Assembly (NCBI RefSeq): GCF_002845275.2
Contig: NZ_CP088149.1
Span: 473,501-537,500 of the forward strand
Origin: Pseudomonas sp. S06B 330
GTDB taxonomy: Bacteria > Pseudomonadota > Gammaproteobacteria > Pseudomonadales > Pseudomonadaceae
DNA length: 64,000 nucleotides
Reading direction: 5' to 3'
Below the pieces are notes generated by a model, which was given only the letters and a program-made list of their open reading frames with translations, had not been told where the DNA came from and made no database searches. The stretch's first letter is position 1. Every line of letters starts with the position of its first letter. Shown here piece by piece: positions 8,119 through 17,331 of this stretch. A program made the translations under genes and the position numbers.

Positions 8119-8194
8119 CGGTGCACCCTTGTGCTGACTCGGACAAATTGCGCGTATTGAATCGCAGTTGGCCGCTAAACCCAAGTGCCACTGC

Positions 8195-9235
8195 TCAGGC
8201 CGACTGAGGCAGCTCGCCACGGTCTTCCTCCTCAAGCACCCGCGCAGCACGGTCAACCAGCAGTGGATCAGGCTGGTAGGCCACGCTCAGGTCCTTGCCC
8301 GGATAATCCAGCGAATGCAGGAAATGACGAATGCAGTTGATTCGCGCGCGCTTCTTATCGTCGGACTTGATCACCGTCCACGGCGCATCGGCGGTATCGG
8401 TATGGAAGAACATCGCCTCTTTGGCGGCGGTGTATTCATCCCACTTGTCCAGCGACTTGATGTCGATCGGCGACAGCTTCCAGTGTTTGAGCGGGTCGTC
8501 ACGACGCGAGATGAAGCGGCGCAGTTGCTCTTCGCGGTTGACCGAGAACCAGTATTTGAACATCAGCGTGCCGCTGTTGCAGAGCATGCGCTCCAGGTCA
8601 GGTGCCTGGCGCATGAATTCCAGGTATTGCAGCGGCGTGCAAAAGTCCATGACGCGCTCGACACCGGCACGGTTGTACCAGGAGCGGTCGAAGAAGACCA
8701 TTTCACCGGCGGTGGGCAGGTGCTGGATATAGCGCTGGAAATACCACTGGCCCTTCTCCTGCTCGGAAGGCTTCTCCAGGGCGACGATACGTGCGCCACG
8801 TGGGTTCAGGTGCTCCATGAAGCGCTTGATGGTACCGCCCTTACCAGCTGCGTCACGGCCTTCAAAGAGGACGACGATGCGCTGGCCGGTTTCCTTGACC
8901 CAGCTTTGCACCTTGAGCAGTTCGATCTGCAGAGCGTGCTTGGCCTTTTCGTACTCCGCGCGGCGCATGCGGGTGCGATAGGGGTAGCTGGCGGGCAGTT
9001 TTGCCGTGGGGCTGTCTTCGTTCGAGCCACGTGGTGCCGAGGCGACCTTCAGTGCAGCCGGTTGCTGGCTGATGGTACTGATTTCACCGTCGACGGTAAC
9101 TGTAGTCGTCTTGCGGGTGGCGCGTGGCCGCCGTGTGCGTGGGGTAGCGGGCTTGGGTAGCGGGGGCTGGCTGGCGTTCGCTGGCGTTTCTGGGGCGGGC
9201 AAGGGCAGTGGCAGGGCAGTGGATTCTTCGCTCAT
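8195..9235 (-). CDS. ppk2: Polyphosphate kinase 2
   Basis: This 346-residue protein carries the PPK2 domain from about residue 85 to the end: Walker A FEGRDAAGKGGT at 125-135, Walker B-type VFFDRSWYNRAGVERV, and the lid with SRRDDPLKHWKLSPID. PPK2 enzymes phosphorylate nucleoside di- or monophosphates with polyphosphate or run the reverse reaction. The single-domain layout is that of class I (ADP/GDP to ATP/GTP). The first 80 residues are Pro, Thr, Ala and Arg rich, low in complexity and likely disordered. The gene appears to share a transcript with the downstream hypothetical gene. Confidence 0.9.
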   Translation of the reverse strand: MSEESTALPLPLPAPETPANASQPPLPKPATPRTRRPRATRKTTTVTVDGEISTISQQPAALKVASAPRGSNEDSPTAKLPASYPYRTRMRRAEYEKAKHALQIELLKVQSWVKETGQRIVVLFEGRDAAGKGGTIKRFMEHLNPRGARIVALEKPSEQEKGQWYFQRYIQHLPTAGEMVFFDRSWYNRAGVERVMDFCTPLQYLEFMRQAPDLERMLCNSGTLMFKYWFSVNREEQLRRFISRRDDPLKHWKLSPIDIKSLDKWDEYTAAKEAMFFHTDTADAPWTVIKSDDKKRARINCIRHFLHSLDYPGKDLSVAYQPDPLLVDRAARVLEEEDRGELPQSA

Positions 9236-9332
9236 GGGGGGCCTGTTAGTTTTTTCTAATATCCTCGGGACATTTTACGGCTGCACCCCAAGGGCATACT
9301 GACTGTGGTCAACAGTCTTCGGCTTGTTTCGG

Positions 9333-9749
9333 TCAGCCGTCGCTCCAGGGCAGGCTACCGCAGAACGCATTGCCTTCGTAGCGGCTGGCTATCGACCCGA
9401 GGATCATGATTGGCCCGCAGGCGTAGAGTGTTGGCCTGATGCGCTGCTTGGTATTGAACAGGATCACCTGTTCGCCGTTTGCGTCAGCGCCGTATGCCAC
9501 TTCGCTGTAGCTCTCGCACACCGGCAGTTGCAGTGGAATCGGCACAATCAGTGCCCACACGGTGATGCCGCACCATTGGCGGGTAACGTCGGATTTTTGT
9601 GTTTTACGGATAACTGGGGGGCTAGCGTTCAGGCGCAGTGGTTGATCGGCCTGGCTGGGGTAGGTCTGTTTGTACGGCAGGGCCACTGTCGCGCCGACAC
9701 AGCCGGTCAGGCACAGCATCATGGTGAGGGCGACGACGGTTAGTCTCAT
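9333..9749 (-). CDS. Putative outer-membrane lipoprotein of unknown function
   Basis: This 138-residue protein has a lipoprotein signal peptide with the lipobox LTGC and the acylated cysteine at position 17. The residue after the cysteine is valine, so export to the outer membrane is expected. The mature part has several cysteines (QWCGITVW, PVCESY, YACGPI, AFCGSL) that could form disulfides in the periplasm, and two short hydrophobic stretches. I do not recognise the family. It stands alone between ppk2 and the tRNA-Phe terminator. Confidence 0.7.
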   Translation of the reverse strand: MRLTVVALTMMLCLTGCVGATVALPYKQTYPSQADQPLRLNASPPVIRKTQKSDVTRQWCGITVWALIVPIPLQLPVCESYSEVAYGADANGEQVILFNTKQRIRPTLYACGPIMILGSIASRYEGNAFCGSLPWSDG

Positions 9750-9822
9750 CCTTGGCTCCGGCTACCCTGCAGCGTTCCTGTGTGCAGGCAGGCCCGTGAT
9801 CAGTAGAGAAATCGCGGGCATT

Positions 9823-9857
9823 AAAAAAGCCCCAAGGAATCACTTCACTTGGGGCTT
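9823..9857 (-). terminator. Rho-independent terminator of tRNA-Phe
   Basis: GCCCCAAG and CTTGGGGC form an eight-base stem at 9829-9857. On the minus strand a run of six T follows, 12 bases after the tRNA 3' end. A shorter TTTT on the plus strand may make it weakly bidirectional. Confidence 0.88.
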
Positions 9858-9868
9858 TTCGGTATTAG

Positions 9869-9944
9869 TGGTGCCCAGAGACGGAATCGAACCGCCGACA
9901 CGGGGATTTTCAATCCCCTGCTCTACCGACTGAGCTATCTGGGC
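9869..9944 (-). tRNA. tRNA-Phe (GAA)
   Basis: The reverse complement folds as a 76-base tRNA: acceptor GCCCAGA pairing with TCTGGGC, anticodon stem GGGGA/TCCCC with loop TTGAAAA (anticodon GAA), T loop GGTTCGAATCC, and an encoded CCA end at 9869-9871. A near-consensus promoter lies just upstream and a terminator just downstream. No integrated element is seen next to it. Confidence 0.98.
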
Positions 9945-9954
9945 AACGGGGCGC

Positions 9955-9983
9955 ATTAAAAGGCTTTTTCAGGTTTGCGTCAA
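9955..9983 (-). promoter_or_regulatory. Sigma-70 promoter of tRNA-Phe
   Basis: On the minus strand TTGACG (9983-9978) and TTTAAT (9960-9955) are separated by exactly 17 bases, placing the start about 5 bases before the mature tRNA 5' end. A GC-rich discriminator (GCGCCCCG) follows, typical of stringently controlled stable RNA promoters. Confidence 0.8.
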
Positions 9984-10035
9984 CGACTTTTTGAAAATTT
10001 TTTTAATTAATACCGTCGCTTACGGTTTTTGGGGG

Positions 10036-10308
10036 TTATTCGGCTGGTGGAACGTAGCCTTCGGCCTTCTCGAATTCCTGGCCGGAGAAGAATTTGTCCA
10101 TCTCGCCCTGGAGGAATTTGCGGTCCTCGGCGTTCATCATGTTCAGGCGCTTCTCGTTGATCAGCATGGTCTGCTCTTTCTGCCAGTCGGCCCAGGCCTT
10201 CTGCGAGATGTGCTCGAAGATGTCCTGGCCCTTTGCGCCTGGGTAAGGTGGGCGTTCCAGGCCCGGTAGTTCTTCTTTGTACTTGCGGCACATTACGGTG
10301 CGGGTCAT
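10036..10308 (-). CDS. yggX: Probable Fe(2+)-trafficking protein YggX
   Basis: This 90-residue cytosolic protein has the family hallmarks [21 protein letters not shown] with the single conserved cysteine at position 7, and the middle [27 protein letters not shown]. YggX protects iron-sulfur proteins from oxidation and helps DNA repair by MutY, itself a 4Fe-4S enzyme. The gene overlaps the mutY stop by 4 bases (ATGA), so the two are coupled; mutY-yggX pairing is common in gammaproteobacteria. Confidence 0.95.
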   Translation of the reverse strand: MTRTVMCRKYKEELPGLERPPYPGAKGQDIFEHISQKAWADWQKEQTMLINEKRLNMMNAEDRKFLQGEMDKFFSGQEFEKAEGYVPPAE

Positions 10309-11372
10309 CGCGACTCTCCTGTAAGCAATACGTCGGCCGCGCGTTTGAGCAGTTTTTTCACTGGGGCGGCAAGGCCCAGGCGCGGCGGGGTGGCGAGGTT
10401 ATACCAGAGCCAGTCGGCCTCGGCCACGTGGTCTGTGGCCGCCTCGACCCGGACCAGCCAGGGTTCGATGGCTAGCTGAAAATGGCTGAAGGTGTGGGTC
10501 AGGCTGTCTAGCGCCTGGCTGCTGGCCAGGTTCAGGCCGTGCTGGTAGGCCAGATCTTCAAGCTGTTCGAGGTTATCCAGCTCCGGCAGGCTCCACAGAC
10601 CTCCCCAGAGGCCGCTGGACGGGCGCCGATAAAGCAGAATGGCGCCATCGCGGTTGGCCAGTAACGGCATCAGCGTGCGCTTCTGTGGCAACTCCTTGCG
10701 CGGCTTGGGCACTGGGAAGCGGATTTCTTCGCCAAGCATGTGCGCCTCACAGCTGATCTTCAGCGGGCACAGCAGGCAACTGGGCTTACTACGGGTACAC
10801 AAGGTGGCGCCAAGGTCCATCATCGCCTGGGTGTAATGGTTGACCCGGCTGTGCGGTGTATAGCGCTCGGCGTTGGCCCACAGCGCCTTGGCTACCTTTG
10901 GTTCGCCTGGATAACCTTGCTGGGCGGTGTAGCGCGCCAGCACGCGTTTGACGTTGCCATCGAGGATTGGTGCGCGCAGGCCCATGCTGATACTGGCGAT
11001 GGCGCCGGCGGTGGACAGGCCGATGCCTGGCAAATCGGTCAGTTTCTCCACGTCACGGGGAAACTCACCGCCGTACTGTTCGACGACGATCTTCGCGGTC
11101 TTTTGCAGATTGCGAGCCCGGGTGTAGTAACCCAGGCCCGTCCACAGGTGCAGCACTTCATCCTCGGGGGCTTCAGCCAGGGCCTGCACGGTCGGCAGCG
11201 CCTCCATGAACCGGCTGAAGTAATTGAGCACGGTGCTCACCTGGGTCTGCTGCAGCATGATCTCCGAAACCCACACTCGATAAGGAGTGATGCCCTGTTG
11301 CCAGGGCAGGTCATGACGGCCGTTACGGTCGTACCACTCCAGCACGGCGCTGGAAAACTGCTCGGGACTCAT
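10305..11372 (-). CDS. mutY: Adenine DNA glycosylase MutY
   Basis: This 355-residue enzyme removes adenine mispaired with 8-oxoguanine. Visible features are the catalytic glutamate at 37 ([10 protein letters not shown]), the helix-hairpin-helix [14 protein letters not shown] with the following [11 protein letters not shown] aspartate, and the 4Fe-4S loop [17 protein letters not shown] (C-x6-C-x2-C-x5-C). The C-terminal third is the NUDIX-like 8-oxoG recognition domain ([24 protein letters not shown]). Start and stop overlap both neighbours by 4 bases in the operon asmA-mutY-yggX. Confidence 0.96.
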   Translation of the reverse strand: MSPEQFSSAVLEWYDRNGRHDLPWQQGITPYRVWVSEIMLQQTQVSTVLNYFSRFMEALPTVQALAEAPEDEVLHLWTGLGYYTRARNLQKTAKIVVEQYGGEFPRDVEKLTDLPGIGLSTAGAIASISMGLRAPILDGNVKRVLARYTAQQGYPGEPKVAKALWANAERYTPHSRVNHYTQAMMDLGATLCTRSKPSCLLCPLKISCEAHMLGEEIRFPVPKPRKELPQKRTLMPLLANRDGAILLYRRPSSGLWGGLWSLPELDNLEQLEDLAYQHGLNLASSQALDSLTHTFSHFQLAIEPWLVRVEAATDHVAEADWLWYNLATPPRLGLAAPVKKLLKRAADVLLTGESR

Positions 11373-13621
11373 TTTTTGAACAACCCCTTGAGTGCATCCT
11401 TGAGCTCCGGGCTGACCTTGTCACCGAGCTTCTCGTCGATCTTGTCGCTGAGTTTTTCGCTGACTTTGTCACCGGCAAGCTTGGCGGCGACTTTACCCAG
11501 GCCGTCCTTGTCCAGACGGCAGGCCTTAGCGCCCAGCTCAAGCGGGCCACGGCAACGCAAGGGCAGTTCGAGGCCGACATAACGCTCACCGACCTGACAG
11601 GCCGGGTCCGGCATGTCGCGCTTGTCGCCTTCGACGATGACACCGACCCGGTAGTCCATGCCCAGCACGCGCAGGTCAAGGTCACCATGGCCATTGACCG
11701 TCAGGCCGGGAATACGCACCTTCAGGTCAGGGTTGCTGGCTAGGCCATTACGCATTACCAGGCTGCCTTTGAGCTCCTGGAACGGCGTGTCCTTGCCACG
11801 CGGCTCGCCGCTCAGGTCCTTGCGGTTGAGGGTGGCGATGGCCTGGCAAAGCTGCTGCTCAAGGTTGGCGTTGACCAGGATGCCGTCGTTGATGACGAAG
11901 TTGGCGTTACCGTTGAGGGTATCGATCAGCGCCTTCTGGCTGTTGCCGGTGGCGGTCAGATCGCTGTTCAGCGTCAGTAAGCCTTTGACCGGTGGTGTTT
12001 CGGTATGGCTCTTGATGAAGTGCTCGACCGGTACTCGGTTGATCTTGGTGTTCAGACCGATCTGCGGGACTGCTGGGCGTACATCGAGGGTACCTTTGCT
12101 TTCGAAACTACCGTCGTAGAGGCCGCCGCGCAGGGTTTCCAAGGTGATCAAGCCGCCTTGGCCCTGGGTTTTGAGGTTGGCGTTCTCGATGGGTAGCTTG
12201 TCCAGGGTCAACAGGCCGAAGTTCAGGTCAGCTTGCAAGTCGAGCTGGCGCAGGCGATCGACCGGCAACAGCTTGTCGTTGCTCCAGGCGACTTGGGTTG
12301 GCGCGTCCGGCAGTGGCGTGTTACCGGCACTGGCCAGTGCGCTTTGCTCTTTGCTCTTGACCTCGGCCTGGCGCGCCGCTTTGCTGCTGGCAGCCGCTTC
12401 GCTCTTGGCTAGCATGTAGCGATCGGCGTCGAACTTGTCGGCTTTGAGCTGGATACGCAAAGCTTGTTTGGCGAAATCCTCGACGGCCAGGCGACCGCTG
12501 AAGGTGCTGTCGTCGAGTTTGATTGCCAGGTCTTCCAAGGCCAGGCTGTTAGGGCTGCCTTGCAGGCGGCTGACCATCTCGAACTTGCTCAATGCGTTGG
12601 CGTCAGCCGTGGCAGGCAGCGGGTGGCCGATGCTGTCGAGGAAGGTGCGCAGGTTGACCTGGGCAATGGACAGGCCACCGGTCAACTGCGGGGTTTTATC
12701 CAGTTCACGCAGGTTCAGTTCGCCAAGGGCGCGCAGCTGGTTGGCCGAGAGTTTCAGGCCATTCCACTCAGCGACGTTGGCTGCCAGGTCGACCAGCAAC
12801 TGACCCTGGGCGGCGAAGGTCAGGGTCTTGCCCTGCAGAGGCTCGCCGGAGGCTTCGCCGCTGAGCTTCATGTCTTCGAACTGATAGCGCTTGAGGCGGC
12901 GGTCGAAGCGCAGTTCGCCGTTTAGCTCGGTGCGCGCCTTGAGTACCGGTTGACCGCTACTGATGAAGGCGGTCATTTTCAGTGGAATATTCACACCTTC
13001 GTGTACAGCACCCGTGCTCAACTGGATGCTTTCAGCGCCGAAGATCTGCCCGCTGCGGGCATCGGTGTACTGCACCCGAGCGTTGTTCACGGTCAGGCTA
13101 TCGATGTCCAGTTTGACAGGACGCTCGTTAGCGTCGCTCTTGCTGTCGGCTTTGGCGGTGGCATCGCCAGCGGGAGCTGGGGTTGCAGGGTCGGTGGGGG
13201 CGGTAGTCGCCGCGGGCAAGGGCTTGCCGATGTCTTCCCAGTTGCCATGGCCATTCTCGTCGCGGCTCAGGGTCAGGTTAAGACCTTCTACGCGCACGTC
13301 GCTCATCTGCACTTCACGGCGCAGCAAGGGCAGCACACGTACGGACAGCCCAAGCATCTGCAGGTCGGCAAACGGCGCTTTGGGGTTGTTCAGGGTCGCG
13401 ATGCTGGCTTCATGCAGCTCCAGACCCAGCCAGGGGAACAGGCTCCAGCCAATGTCGCCATTGAGCGTCAGCTCGACGTGGGCTTTATCGCGTGCCAGCT
13501 GGCGAATCTCGTCTTTGTAGTCGTTGGGATCGAAGAGGTGGGTCAAGGCAAAGCCTAGAGCCACAATGATCAGCAACAGTCCGAGAAGCACTAGCCCCAG
13601 GATTTTGCCGAACGCTTTCAT
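11369..13621 (-). CDS. AsmA family protein
   Basis: This 750-residue protein has one N-terminal membrane anchor (residues 8-28) followed by a long periplasmic AsmA region. The N-terminal AsmA sequence (FDPNDYKDEIRQLARDKAHVELTLNGDIGWSLFPWLGLELHEAS) and the C-terminal part (LEQQLCQAIATLNR, DLRVLGMDYRVGV) are characteristic. AsmA-like proteins are bridge-type proteins linked to lipid transport between membranes. A low-complexity Ala/Pro/Thr linker lies near 145-170. The C-terminal tail is Lys/Asp rich with heptad-like repeats (KLAGDKVSEKLSDKIDEKLGDKV). It leads the asmA-mutY-yggX operon with a 4-base overlap. Confidence 0.87.
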   Translation of the reverse strand: MKAFGKILGLVLLGLLLIIVALGFALTHLFDPNDYKDEIRQLARDKAHVELTLNGDIGWSLFPWLGLELHEASIATLNNPKAPFADLQMLGLSVRVLPLLRREVQMSDVRVEGLNLTLSRDENGHGNWEDIGKPLPAATTAPTDPATPAPAGDATAKADSKSDANERPVKLDIDSLTVNNARVQYTDARSGQIFGAESIQLSTGAVHEGVNIPLKMTAFISSGQPVLKARTELNGELRFDRRLKRYQFEDMKLSGEASGEPLQGKTLTFAAQGQLLVDLAANVAEWNGLKLSANQLRALGELNLRELDKTPQLTGGLSIAQVNLRTFLDSIGHPLPATADANALSKFEMVSRLQGSPNSLALEDLAIKLDDSTFSGRLAVEDFAKQALRIQLKADKFDADRYMLAKSEAAASSKAARQAEVKSKEQSALASAGNTPLPDAPTQVAWSNDKLLPVDRLRQLDLQADLNFGLLTLDKLPIENANLKTQGQGGLITLETLRGGLYDGSFESKGTLDVRPAVPQIGLNTKINRVPVEHFIKSHTETPPVKGLLTLNSDLTATGNSQKALIDTLNGNANFVINDGILVNANLEQQLCQAIATLNRKDLSGEPRGKDTPFQELKGSLVMRNGLASNPDLKVRIPGLTVNGHGDLDLRVLGMDYRVGVIVEGDKRDMPDPACQVGERYVGLELPLRCRGPLELGAKACRLDKDGLGKVAAKLAGDKVSEKLSDKIDEKLGDKVSPELKDALKGLFKK

Positions 13622-13995
13622 GGGCGAGTCCTTGTAGTCCGATTCTAAAATTTAGCCGCAGAGTATAGCGCTGCATGTGGCGTCACTGGGCGTGACAGGG
13701 GATTACTAAGGAATTCTCCTACAGCACCTGACGAGGCCCTACTGACGTGGCTTGGTCTGGAGTTCGACAATGACGGGCAGGACAGTTCCTTGCCGACGTG
13801 TATCAGTTGTTGAGCAAAAGGCAGGGTCAGCTGGCTTTCAAAGGGGGACGCTAATGCTACTCTTGCGCCGCTCACAAGCCCCTGTTGCGGCGATTTGTCG
13901 CGTTTATAAGGGCAATAGTGCCAAAAAACGATCAGTTGCCGATGGGCCCAAGGTCGTGAGCCGTGAGCTGACCATTTCTGCGAGGGAACACAATA
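13622..13995. other. Divergent intergenic region between asmA and the MFS gene
   Basis: These 374 bases contain no gene I can support. Both promoters must lie here, but neither shows clear hexamers. Short plus-strand frames inside it have no ribosome-binding site and no recognisable translation. GAGGGA at 13982-13987 is the Shine-Dalgarno sequence of the MFS gene. Confidence 0.4.
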
Positions 13996-15657
13996 ATGAA
14001 TAGCAGTATCACGGCAGGCGCTATCACCAGCAGCCCTGGTTTCCTGTCCAAGGAACGAATTATTGCCGCCCCCGGCTTCAACCGCTGGTTGGTGCCACCG
14101 GCGGCACTGGCCATCCATCTGTGCATCGGCATGGCCTATGGTTTTTCGGTGTTCTGGTTGCCTTTGTCGCAAGCAATCGGTATTAGCGCGCCAGTCGCTT
14201 GTGCGCCGGACATGAGTTTTTTCGCCCGTCTGTTCAGTGCCGAGTGTGACTGGCAGATTTCGATGTTGAGCTGGATCTACACGCTGTTCTTCGTTTTCCT
14301 CGGTTGTTCGGCAGCCATCTGGGGTGGCTGGCTTGAGCACGCCGGGCCGCGCAAGGCCGGGGTGGTGTCGGCGCTGTGCTGGTGTGGTGGCCTGCTGATC
14401 TCGGCGTTTGGCATCTATACCCACCAACTCTGGTTGATGTGGTTGGGCTCGGGCGTCATCGGCGGTATCGGTCTGGGCTTGGGCTACATCTCGCCGGTTT
14501 CGACCCTGATCAAGTGGTTCCCGGACAAGCGCGGCATGGCGACCGGCATGGCGATCATGGGTTTTGGCGGTGGCGCCATGGTCGGTGCGCCGTTGGCGGC
14601 AGCGCTGATGAACCACTTCGCCAGCCCTGAAGGTGTCGGCGTATGGCAGAGCTTCGTGGTGATGGCGGTGATTTACTTCGTGTTCATGATCGGCGGCGCT
14701 TTGGCCTATCGCGTACCGCCCACTGGCTGGAAGCCCGAGGGCTGGACCGCACCGCTGAAGAAAACCAGCAATGCGATGATCACTCACCGCCATGTACACG
14801 TCAGTGTGGCGTGGAAAACCCCGCAGTTCGCCTTGATCTGGCTGGTATTGTGCCTGAACGTATCGGCGGGTATTGGCATTTTGGGCATGGCCTCGCCATT
14901 GCTGCAGGAGGTTTTCGCCGGCAAGTTGTTGGGCAACGACCTGAGTTTCAGTGAGCTCAATACCGCGCAATTGGCGCAGATAGCTGCCATTGCTGCCGGG
15001 TTCACCGGGCTGTTGAGCCTGTTCAACATCGGTGGGCGGTTTTTCTGGGCCTCGTTCTCCGACTACATCGGCCGCAAGAACACCTATTTTGCTTTCTTTG
15101 CCTTGGGTGTCGCGCTGTATGCACTGGTGCCGAACATGGGGCACCTGGGCAACATCGCCCTGTTCGTGGCAGCGTTCTGCATCATCCTGTCGATGTACGG
15201 TGGTGGCTTTGCCACCGTGCCCGCTTATTTGGCTGACTTGTTTGGCACACAAATGGTTGGCGCCATTCATGGTCGCCTGTTGACCGCCTGGGCTGCTGCC
15301 GGTGTGCTCGGGCCGGTGTTGATCACCTATCTGCGTGAGTACCAATTGGCGCTGGGTGTCGAGCGGGCAGCGGTGTATGACATCACCCTGTATATCCTCG
15401 CCGGCCTGCTGGTGCTGGGTTTTGTCTGTAATGCGCTGGTACGTCCGGTTGCCGACAAGTACTTCATGACGGATGCGCAGCTGGCAGCTGAACAGGCGCT
15501 GAGCCATGACCAGAAAAATGACAATGCCCGGGTGCTGCAATGGCATGCCGCACCGGGCAGTCTGCCGTTGGTGATTGCTGCCTGGCTGGTCGTGGGGATC
15601 CCGCTGGCGTTGGGCATCTGGGTGACGTTGCAGAAGACCGCAGTGCTGTTCAACTGA
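13996..15657 (+). CDS. MFS transporter, OFA (oxalate/formate antiporter-like) family
   Basis: This 553-residue inner-membrane protein starts at an ATG preceded by GAGGGA. It has twelve or more helices; the OFA-type loop WFPDKRGMATGMAIMGFGGGAMVGAPL lies near residues 175-200, and GGRFFWASFSDYIGRKNTYFAFF is the second-half loop. Loop 1-2 is enlarged and carries cysteines (ISAPVACAPDMSFFARLFSAECDW), and the C-terminus adds an extra helix beyond residue 520. The family moves small carboxylates; the substrate here cannot be read from sequence. A 690-codon frame on the opposite strand is its shadow. Confidence 0.85.
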   Translation: MNSSITAGAITSSPGFLSKERIIAAPGFNRWLVPPAALAIHLCIGMAYGFSVFWLPLSQAIGISAPVACAPDMSFFARLFSAECDWQISMLSWIYTLFFVFLGCSAAIWGGWLEHAGPRKAGVVSALCWCGGLLISAFGIYTHQLWLMWLGSGVIGGIGLGLGYISPVSTLIKWFPDKRGMATGMAIMGFGGGAMVGAPLAAALMNHFASPEGVGVWQSFVVMAVIYFVFMIGGALAYRVPPTGWKPEGWTAPLKKTSNAMITHRHVHVSVAWKTPQFALIWLVLCLNVSAGIGILGMASPLLQEVFAGKLLGNDLSFSELNTAQLAQIAAIAAGFTGLLSLFNIGGRFFWASFSDYIGRKNTYFAFFALGVALYALVPNMGHLGNIALFVAAFCIILSMYGGGFATVPAYLADLFGTQMVGAIHGRLLTAWAAAGVLGPVLITYLREYQLALGVERAAVYDITLYILAGLLVLGFVCNALVRPVADKYFMTDAQLAAEQALSHDQKNDNARVLQWHAAPGSLPLVIAAWLVVGIPLALGIWVTLQKTAVLFN

Positions 15658-15688
15658 CAGTCCACCGCACAGAGATTTGTGCGTTTTG

Positions 15689-15711
15689 GGGGATTTACCA
15701 GGTAAATCCCC
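15689..15711. other. Perfect palindrome between the MFS gene and hisB
   Basis: GGGGATTTAC and GTAAATCCCC flank a three-base centre. It lies 31 bases after the MFS stop. There is no T tract after it on the plus strand, so it could be a weak terminator or an operator for the his promoter 20 bases further on. Confidence 0.5.
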
Positions 15712-15729
15712 TGCCACATGTCATCTTCG

Positions 15730-15759
15730 TTTCATGCCAGACGCTTCTAGGCCTATAAT
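15730..15759 (+). promoter_or_regulatory. Sigma-70 promoter candidate for the his operon
   Basis: A perfect TATAAT lies at 15754-15759, with TTTCAT or TTCATG 17-18 bases upstream as a weak -35. It is 38 bases before the hisB start, leaving a short leader without room for a his attenuator. Confidence 0.6.
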
Positions 15760-15797
15760 GATCGCCTTTTTCGCCCAATGATTTTGCGGAGCTGGTG

Positions 15798-16391
15798 ATG
15801 GTCGAACGTAAGGCTTCCGTCGAGCGCAATACTCTGGAAACCCAGATCAAGGCCTCGATCAACCTGGATGGCAGCGGCAAGGCCCGATTTGATATCGGCG
15901 TGCCTTTCCTTGAACACATGCTCGACCAAATCGCCCGACATGGGTTGATTGATCTGGACATCGAGTGCAAGGGTGACCTGCATATCGACGATCACCATAC
16001 CGTCGAAGACGTCGGTATCACCCTTGGCCAGGCGTTCAACCAGGCCATCGGTGACAAGAAAGGCATCCGTCGCTACGGCCACGCTTACGTGCCGCTCGAT
16101 GAAGCCCTGTCGCGTGTGGTCATCGACTTCTCTGGCCGCCCTGGCCTGCAGATGCATGTGCCGTACACCCGCGCCTCGGTAGGCGGTTTTGACGTCGATC
16201 TGTTCCAGGAATTTTTCCAGGGCTTCGTCAACCACGCCAACGTTACCCTGCACATCGACAACCTGCGCGGACACAACACTCACCACCAGATCGAAACAGT
16301 GTTCAAGGCTTTCGGCCGCGCCCTGCGCATGGCCATCGAGCTCGATGAGCGCATGGCTGGGCAGATGCCGTCGACCAAGGGTTGCCTGTAA
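15798..16391 (+). CDS. hisB: Imidazoleglycerol-phosphate dehydratase HisB
   Basis: This 197-residue cytosolic enzyme catalyses step 6 of histidine synthesis. Metal-binding histidine motifs are visible as [21 protein letters not shown] and the late [10 protein letters not shown]. It is the monofunctional form, without the phosphatase domain of E. coli HisB. The ATG at 15798 has GGAG seven bases upstream. It overlaps hisH by one base (TAATG), so translation is coupled. Confidence 0.97.
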   Translation: MVERKASVERNTLETQIKASINLDGSGKARFDIGVPFLEHMLDQIARHGLIDLDIECKGDLHIDDHHTVEDVGITLGQAFNQAIGDKKGIRRYGHAYVPLDEALSRVVIDFSGRPGLQMHVPYTRASVGGFDVDLFQEFFQGFVNHANVTLHIDNLRGHNTHHQIETVFKAFGRALRMAIELDERMAGQMPSTKGCL

Positions 16392-17029
16392 TGCAGACAG
16401 TTGCCGTTATCGACTATGGCATGGGTAACCTGCACTCGGTAGCCAAGGCCCTGGAGCATGTCGGCGCCGGCAAGGTGCTGATCACCAGCGATGCTGCGGT
16501 GATCCGTGAGGCCGACCGCGTGGTATTCCCTGGTGTTGGCGCGATCCGCGACTGCATGGCCGAAATTCGCCGCCTGGGCTTCGACAGCCTGGTGCGTGAA
16601 GTCAGTCAGGACCGTCCGTTTCTGGGCATTTGTGTCGGCATGCAAGCGCTGCTCGATCACAGTGAAGAGAACGACGGTGTTGACTGCATCGGCCTGTTCC
16701 CCGGCAATGTGAAGTTCTTCGGCAAAGATCTGCATGAAGACGGCGAGCACCTGAAGGTGCCGCACATGGGCTGGAACGAAGTCACCCAGTCCATCGACCA
16801 TCCGTTGTGGCACAACATCCCTGACCTTGCACGCTTCTACTTCGTGCACAGCTACTACATCGCGGCGGCCAAGGCCGTGCAGGTAGTGGGCCGTGGTCAC
16901 TACGGCGTTGATTTTGCCGCGGCGCTGGCCGAAGGTTCGCGTTTTGCCGTGCAGTTCCACCCAGAGAAGAGCCATACCCATGGCCTGCAGCTGCTGCAGA
17001 ACTTCGCGGCCTGGGACGGACGCTGGTAA
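16391..17029 (+). CDS. hisH: Imidazole glycerol phosphate synthase, glutaminase subunit HisH
   Basis: This 212-residue class I glutamine amidotransferase feeds ammonia to HisF. The nucleophile elbow is GICVGMQ (cysteine near 83), and the histidine-glutamate pair is in [10 protein letters not shown] near the C-terminus. Start and stop overlap hisB and the DUF2164 gene by single bases (TAATG at both ends), so the block is translated as a unit. Confidence 0.97.
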   Translation: MQTVAVIDYGMGNLHSVAKALEHVGAGKVLITSDAAVIREADRVVFPGVGAIRDCMAEIRRLGFDSLVREVSQDRPFLGICVGMQALLDHSEENDGVDCIGLFPGNVKFFGKDLHEDGEHLKVPHMGWNEVTQSIDHPLWHNIPDLARFYFVHSYYIAAAKAVQVVGRGHYGVDFAAALAEGSRFAVQFHPEKSHTHGLQLLQNFAAWDGRW

Positions 17030-17289
17030 TGAGCAAGTCCAGGACCAAGGTACCGATCCTCACCCTCGCACCAGAACAGGAACGTGAAGCGCTGGACGTA
17101 CTCAAGCGCTTTCTCGAAGACCGTTTTGAGCTGCAATTGGGCTCATTCGAGGTCGCCGAAGTTTTGGAGCTGTTCACCAAAGAGATTGCCCCGCACTACT
17201 ACAACAGGGCGATTTTCGATGTGCAGAACCACCTGAAAGAACGGTTCGAGAGCATCGAAAGCGACCTGTGGGCGCTCGAGAAGAACTGA
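17029..17289 (+). CDS. DUF2164 family protein within the his operon
   Basis: This 86-residue cytosolic protein matches the DUF2164 pattern (LAPEQEREALDVLKRFLEDRFELQLGSFEVAEVLELFTKEIAPHYYNRAIFD). No function is known to me. It starts on the hisH stop (TAATG) and lies 42 bases before hisA, so it is transcribed with histidine genes. I recall this placement in other Pseudomonas, which suggests conservation but not necessarily a role in histidine synthesis. Confidence 0.87.
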   Translation: MSKSRTKVPILTLAPEQEREALDVLKRFLEDRFELQLGSFEVAEVLELFTKEIAPHYYNRAIFDVQNHLKERFESIESDLWALEKN

Positions 17290-17331
17290 CTTCCCGAGCA
17301 TCACTGTTTACCGAATAGACAGGTTTTGCAG

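Noticed and set aside
9869..9944. Integration site (att) of a genomic island at tRNA-Phe
   Set aside because: The tRNA is flanked by its own promoter, its terminator and housekeeping genes. No integrase and no repeated tRNA 3' end were seen.
13645..15717. 690-codon open frame on the minus strand opposite the MFS gene
   Set aside because: It mirrors the MFS coding frame, has no recognisable domain, is His/Gln/Arg rich as expected for an antisense shadow in GC-rich DNA, and has no ribosome-binding site. The sense frame is a clear transporter.
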